The notes below the pieces were generated by a model that worked only from the letters and a program-made list of their open reading frames with translations, was not told where the DNA came from and searched no databases. A stretch of 8,407 nt of DNA from CAIJMI01 sp964448085 (GTDB lineage Bacteria; Patescibacteriota; Microgenomatia; UBA10105; UBA927). Made by a program: the position numbers and the translations under genes. Below, in pieces: positions 5,526-8,407 of this stretch. Location: contig CAYUUX010000032.1 in NCBI GenBank assembly GCA_964448085.1, positions 1 through 8,407 of the forward strand, read 5' to 3'. How positions within the stretch are numbered: the first letter of the stretch is position 1; the number at the start of each line of letters is the position of its first letter.

Positions 5526-6665
5526 ATGCTTAAACGAGTATTGACCCCCAACGCACTTCTTCTTTGCACGATCATTTTCTATCTTGTTGTTTATCTGGCA
5601 CACGCATTTTCCCTTCATAAAACCGTATACGGAGACGGTGTGTTCTATTACAGCTGGATTCGCTCAGCGGTAATTGATCGTGACGTACTGTTTAAAAACG
5701 AATTTTCTCATTTTGATGTTATTCAACCTGTTGCTATCAATGGAACACCTATGAATAAATATGCTATAGGTCCAGCAATGTTATGGACTCCTGCGTATCT
5801 TTGGATTCATACAATATTGCACGGTACCGGATATGAATTTCCGTATGAGTTGGTAGTAGGTCTAACAAGCGTCTTATATGCAGTGGTTGGTCTCATCCTC
5901 TTCTATAGGCTTCTTTCTAAAAAAGTAAACCCACTGTTGGCCAGTATCAGTACAATGTGTATCGCTATAGCGAGTCATCTATTATTCTATGGTGCCGTAG
6001 ACCCTGTTAATTCACATGCGCTATCCTTTTTTGCATCAGCTTTCTTTTTGACATGCCTGCTTCAGAAGCAACCTCTTCCAGCGGCGTTTGCACTGGGCAT
6101 TATTACACTTATTCGCCCGCAGGATGTAATTTTCGGAATTATGCTCCTTCCATATGTCACGAAAAAAAATATTTTTGTACTGGGGTTTATTTTTTTGCTC
6201 ACGATATTGCCCCAACTGTTTGTGTGGAATATGTTGACCGGAAATCCGTTTCTCAGTCCATATTTAAGCGGAAATGAAGGATATTCGCTTCTTACTCCCC
6301 ACCTGATATCCGTGCTCTTTTCTTTGGAAAATGGATTATTTCTCTATACACCGCTTTTTGCGATAGCCTGCATCGGATTTCTTGTCCCATGGAACCATTG
6401 GGGGGAATTCAAGAAACCCTTTATTATTACCCTACTTCTTTCATGGTATCTTGTTGCCTCGTGGAGTTCATGGAATCAGGGCGCAAGCTATAGCGGACGT
6501 ATGTTCATTGGACTGCTTCCAATCGTGGGAATTGCATTAGCTCAGCTCTTCATCTATCTCTCAAAACGTCTATTCACACCAAAAATATTATTTTTCACCT
6601 TTTTAATACCTTTGGGAAGCATCAATATACTCATGATTATATATTTTTTGCTCACACACGGGTAA
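5526..6665 (+). CDS. Polytopic membrane protein, probable GT-C glycosyltransferase
   Basis: 379 residues with about ten hydrophobic helices. After the first helix (about 10-28) comes a loop with VYGDGVFYYSWIRS (34-47); an acidic residue in this first outside loop is the hallmark of GT-C enzymes that use lipid-phosphate sugar donors. Other fixed-looking motifs: NKYAIGPAMLWTP (77-89), DPVNSHALSFF (159-169), LIRPQD (195-200), LENGLFLYTPL (267-277) and WSSWNQGASYSGRMF (313-327). They resemble the GT39/ArnT-like family of membrane mannosyl- or arabinosyltransferases, although I cannot assign a subfamily. It would transfer a sugar to a glycan or protein outside the membrane. ATG 5526 has no ribosome-binding site; TTG 5541 is a possible later start. 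It diverges from GT2, and its last 14 bases overlap the end of the opposing GT4 gene. Confidence 0.75.
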   Translation: MLKRVLTPNALLLCTIIFYLVVYLAHAFSLHKTVYGDGVFYYSWIRSAVIDRDVLFKNEFSHFDVIQPVAINGTPMNKYAIGPAMLWTPAYLWIHTILHGTGYEFPYELVVGLTSVLYAVVGLILFYRLLSKKVNPLLASISTMCIAIASHLLFYGAVDPVNSHALSFFASAFFLTCLLQKQPLPAAFALGIITLIRPQDVIFGIMLLPYVTKKNIFVLGFIFLLTILPQLFVWNMLTGNPFLSPYLSGNEGYSLLTPHLISVLFSLENGLFLYTPLFAIACIGFLVPWNHWGEFKKPFIITLLLSWYLVASWSSWNQGASYSGRMFIGLLPIVGIALAQLFIYLSKRLFTPKILFFTFLIPLGSINILMIIYFLLTHG

Positions 6666-7734
6666 AGAGTGTTTGAACATGCTGCGCAAATTGATCCCAG
6701 CTATATTTGCGAGATTGTACAAGAGCTTTTTTCATGTATTCAGTTCGTGTAGATTTCTTGTTCGTCATGACTAACATGCTCCGTGCGATATCAAGAATAT
6801 CATTCGTAGGTAACCGAATTCCTGCTTCACCAACAATCTCTGGCAGAGCTCCATCTTTTGAAAAAATCACGGGGCACCCACAAGTAATTGCTTCTGCTGC
6901 AGGCAAACAAAATCCTTCGTGCGTACTAAGTGCAATTAGGCTTTCCGCTCCTCGATACCATTCTGCAACCTCTTCATCAGGAACATAGCCAGTAAATAGT
7001 ATTCGGTTCTCCAGATGCAAATTGCGAACTGTTTCGCGAATAGAAGGGTCCAATTTTGTATCTCCACCAACGATTACTAGATCAAAAGGCTTGCGAATTT
7101 TTTTCAAAAATAACCCAAACGCACGAATGGCAGTCGGTATGTGCTTACTTGGCTTTAATAATCCAACCGATAAGAAGTACGGACGTGGGTGAATATGTTC
7201 TTTGCCCGTTCGCTCAAATACCGCACTAACTCCTGGATAAGCCACTGTTATACGACTTTTCTCCTTATGATATATTTCAATAATATCCTTTTTTGTTGTT
7301 TCTGAGATTGTAATGATATGCGAGGATCTGTTTACTGCTTCATCCGTTTGCTTTTTCAATCGTTCAGCTGTTTCCCCATATTCTTTTGGAGCGTGAATAA
7401 AACCAAGATCATATATAAACGATATGGCGTGATGAGCGCCAAATGGTATAGCTTGCGCTAATCCCAAAAATATATCAACGGGATACATCGCAAGTTTCAG
7501 GGGAAGTCTCACTTGCATATAACCTAAGGATGGTTTAAGAACTATATTTACCATGTTTCGATCCAATTGAGACATAATGGTCCTCGGGATTGGGGCATAG
7601 CTATACAGACGATATTGATTATCTTTATCTATTTGTGAAAGCGCTTTAAGAAGTTCAAGAGTTACTCGATATACTCCTACTTTCAAACGGTCATCAGTTT
7701 CAGATATGGCTCCGGCATCAATTCCTATTTTCAT
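6652..7734 (-). CDS. Family 4 glycosyltransferase
   Basis: 360 residues. I chose the ATG at 7734 over one at 7794: it has AGGTGG (7744-7739) 4 nt upstream and gives MKIGIDAGAI, the usual first beta strand of a GT-B enzyme. Seen: an N-terminal Rossmann-like half with variable acceptor-binding sequence, the ITISETTKKDI segment at 140-151, a linker AYPGVS (165-170), then the donor-binding half. This includes YFLSVGLLKPSKHIPTAIRAF (186-206), LVIVGG (219-224), FTGYVPDEEVAEWY (247-260) and the diagnostic E-x7-E motif, with Glu at 273 and 281 in HEGFCLPAAEA. ALPEIVGEAGI (296-306) also fits. Known for GT4: retaining transfer from a nucleotide sugar, often the mannosyl- or rhamnosyltransfer steps of surface polysaccharide assembly at the cytoplasmic face. 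Donor is unknown. It stands alone on its strand, converges with the GT-C gene, and is divergent from the beta-propeller gene. Confidence 0.92.
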   Translation of the reverse strand: MKIGIDAGAISETDDRLKVGVYRVTLELLKALSQIDKDNQYRLYSYAPIPRTIMSQLDRNMVNIVLKPSLGYMQVRLPLKLAMYPVDIFLGLAQAIPFGAHHAISFIYDLGFIHAPKEYGETAERLKKQTDEAVNRSSHIITISETTKKDIIEIYHKEKSRITVAYPGVSAVFERTGKEHIHPRPYFLSVGLLKPSKHIPTAIRAFGLFLKKIRKPFDLVIVGGDTKLDPSIRETVRNLHLENRILFTGYVPDEEVAEWYRGAESLIALSTHEGFCLPAAEAITCGCPVIFSKDGALPEIVGEAGIRLPTNDILDIARSMLVMTNKKSTRTEYMKKALVQSRKYSWDQFAQHVQTLFTRV

Positions 7735-7787
7735 ATAACCACCTATCCTACCTTCGATATGTTTTAATAAATAATATTTATTGCTTA

Positions 7788-7816
7788 TTGACAATATTCA
7801 ATTACTCATCAATAAA
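7788..7816 (+). promoter_or_regulatory. Candidate promoter for the beta-propeller gene
   Basis: A perfect -35 TTGACA (7788-7793) is followed after 17 nt by AATAAA (7811-7816), which matches the -10 consensus at four of six positions. The expected start of transcription, about 7822-7824, falls on the tandem GTG codons that open the coding region, so the message could be leaderless. The flanking DNA is very AT-rich, so the -10 is uncertain. Confidence 0.45.
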
Positions 7817-7821
7817 TATAA

Positions 7822-8407
7822 GTGGTGAAAGCTGCCCGAATAATTATTCTTCAAATTTTGATTCTTGTTTGTTTTCTTTCATATTGTTCTCCTATTATAT
7901 CAAGCGCTACACGATATGGAGACTCTTTGTTGATGCCAAATATAGAATCATGGGACTCAATATATATAAAAATGCCAGCCGTAATTTATGACAAGTCGAT
8001 ATTTAAGATGCTTTACGCAGCTCAAGGATATGAAAAAAGATGGCAAATTGGGCTAGCATATTCATTAGATGGAATTAATTGGTTCAAATTTTCTTCTCCA
8101 GTGAAATCACGGCTAAATTATGATAATAGAGACGTACATGATCCCTCGTGGTTATTTAATGAAGAAAAAAAATTATATGAGATGTGGTATGCTTCATCGC
8201 TAAATGGAGGCGCAACCGATTTTAGAATTTATCATTCAGAAAGCATCGATGGAATTCACTGGACTAATGAACATGATGTAATCGTACATCAACCTGAAGC
8301 ATCTTGGGAAATAGAAATGGTTTCATGTCCTCATGTTCTATTAATTGATAATAAATATTATATGTGGTTGGCCGGCAGAAATAGCGGTAAATGGACTATA
8401 GGCTTTT
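7822..8407 (+). CDS. Exported beta-propeller protein, GH32/43-like, 5' part (runs off right edge)
   Basis: The frame is open from just after the TAA at 7819-7821 to the window end, 195 codons without a stop. GTG codons at 7822 and 7825 are the likely starts; no Shine-Dalgarno site is seen. Seen: a signal peptide-like N-terminus (VKAAR, then a hydrophobic core at about 7-21, possible cleavage near ISSA 26-29), then repeated beta-propeller blades. Blade signatures: MPAVIYDK..FKMLYAA (51-67) with IGLAYSLDGINW (76-87); DPSWLFNEEKKLYEMWYAS (107-125) with YHSESIDGIHW (137-147); and PHVLLIDNKYYMWLAG (170-185). The SxDGIxW units are exactly 60 codons apart, and both are encoded with GATGGAATT (8068-8076, 8248-8256). 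This is the pattern of five-bladed GH32/43/62/130-type glycosidases and their non-catalytic relatives. LSYC (19-22) is not a good lipobox. Catalytic acids cannot be judged from the fragment. Next to glycosyltransferases, it may bind or trim surface glycans. Confidence 0.75.
   Translation, partial: MVKAARIIILQILILVCFLSYCSPIISSATRYGDSLLMPNIESWDSIYIKMPAVIYDKSIFKMLYAAQGYEKRWQIGLAYSLDGINWFKFSSPVKSRLNYDNRDVHDPSWLFNEEKKLYEMWYASSLNGGATDFRIYHSESIDGIHWTNEHDVIVHQPEASWEIEMVSCPHVLLIDNKYYMWLAGRNSGKWTIGF

Noticed and set aside
5487..5618. A 44-residue N-terminal extension of the GT2 gene on the minus strand
   Set aside because: The extra residues do not look like GT2, they overlap the start of the opposite GT-C gene, and the ATG at 5486 gives the canonical family N-terminus with a -10 just upstream.
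7735..7794. A 20-residue N-terminal extension of the GT4 gene
   Set aside because: The ATG at 7734 has a good Shine-Dalgarno site and gives the normal GT-B first strand; the extension reads through AT-rich promoter-like DNA.
7788..7991. A 67-codon plus-strand open frame starting near 7788
   Set aside because: It lies out of frame with the beta-propeller gene, which has a signal peptide and clear blade repeats over the same bases.

Overview
The window looks like bacterial chromosome with about 40% GC by eye, standard stop codons (TAA and TGA) and tightly packed genes. Gene content and style suggest a Patescibacteria/CPR-type genome. The supporting features are a LemA protein, a full-length PolX with a PHP domain, single-span LysM and Ig-like surface proteins, tRNAs mostly without an encoded CCA, and several genes with no Shine-Dalgarno site. 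The lineage is an inference; no 16S or ribosomal protein is present to confirm it.

Layout. (1) Bases 1-1893, minus strand: polX followed 9 nt later by the start of a lemA gene that runs off the left edge; the two look like one operon. (2) Bases 1894-3567, plus strand: a tRNA-Asp(GTC) with its own sigma70-type promoter, a membrane-anchored two-LysM protein, a tandem tRNA-Gly(CCC)/tRNA-Thr(CGT) pair behind an extended -10 promoter, and a membrane-anchored protein with two Ig-like domains starting 5 nt after the tRNA-Thr. (3) Bases 3578-7734: cell-surface polysaccharide genes in alternating orientation. These are a GT2 glycosyltransferase coupled to an O-antigen ligase/polymerase-like protein (minus), a polytopic GT-C-type glycosyltransferase candidate (plus), and a GT4 glycosyltransferase (minus) whose 3' end overlaps it by 14 bp. 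(4) Bases 7822-8407, plus strand: the 5' part of an exported beta-propeller protein resembling GH32/43-type glycosidases, cut by the right edge and lacking an in-window stop.

How they may work together: the GT2, GT4 and GT-C enzymes would build and modify a surface glycan, and the ligase-like protein would polymerise or transfer it. The LysM, Ig-like and beta-propeller proteins would act at or outside the envelope, binding or trimming glycans. No mobile element, CRISPR array or clear intrinsic terminator was found. The most unusual local signals are translational: a hairpin that encloses the LysM ribosome-binding site, a ribosome-binding site embedded in the tRNA-Thr acceptor stem, and a tRNA-Thr with C at T-loop position 55. 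I found no convincing wholly new multi-gene system.
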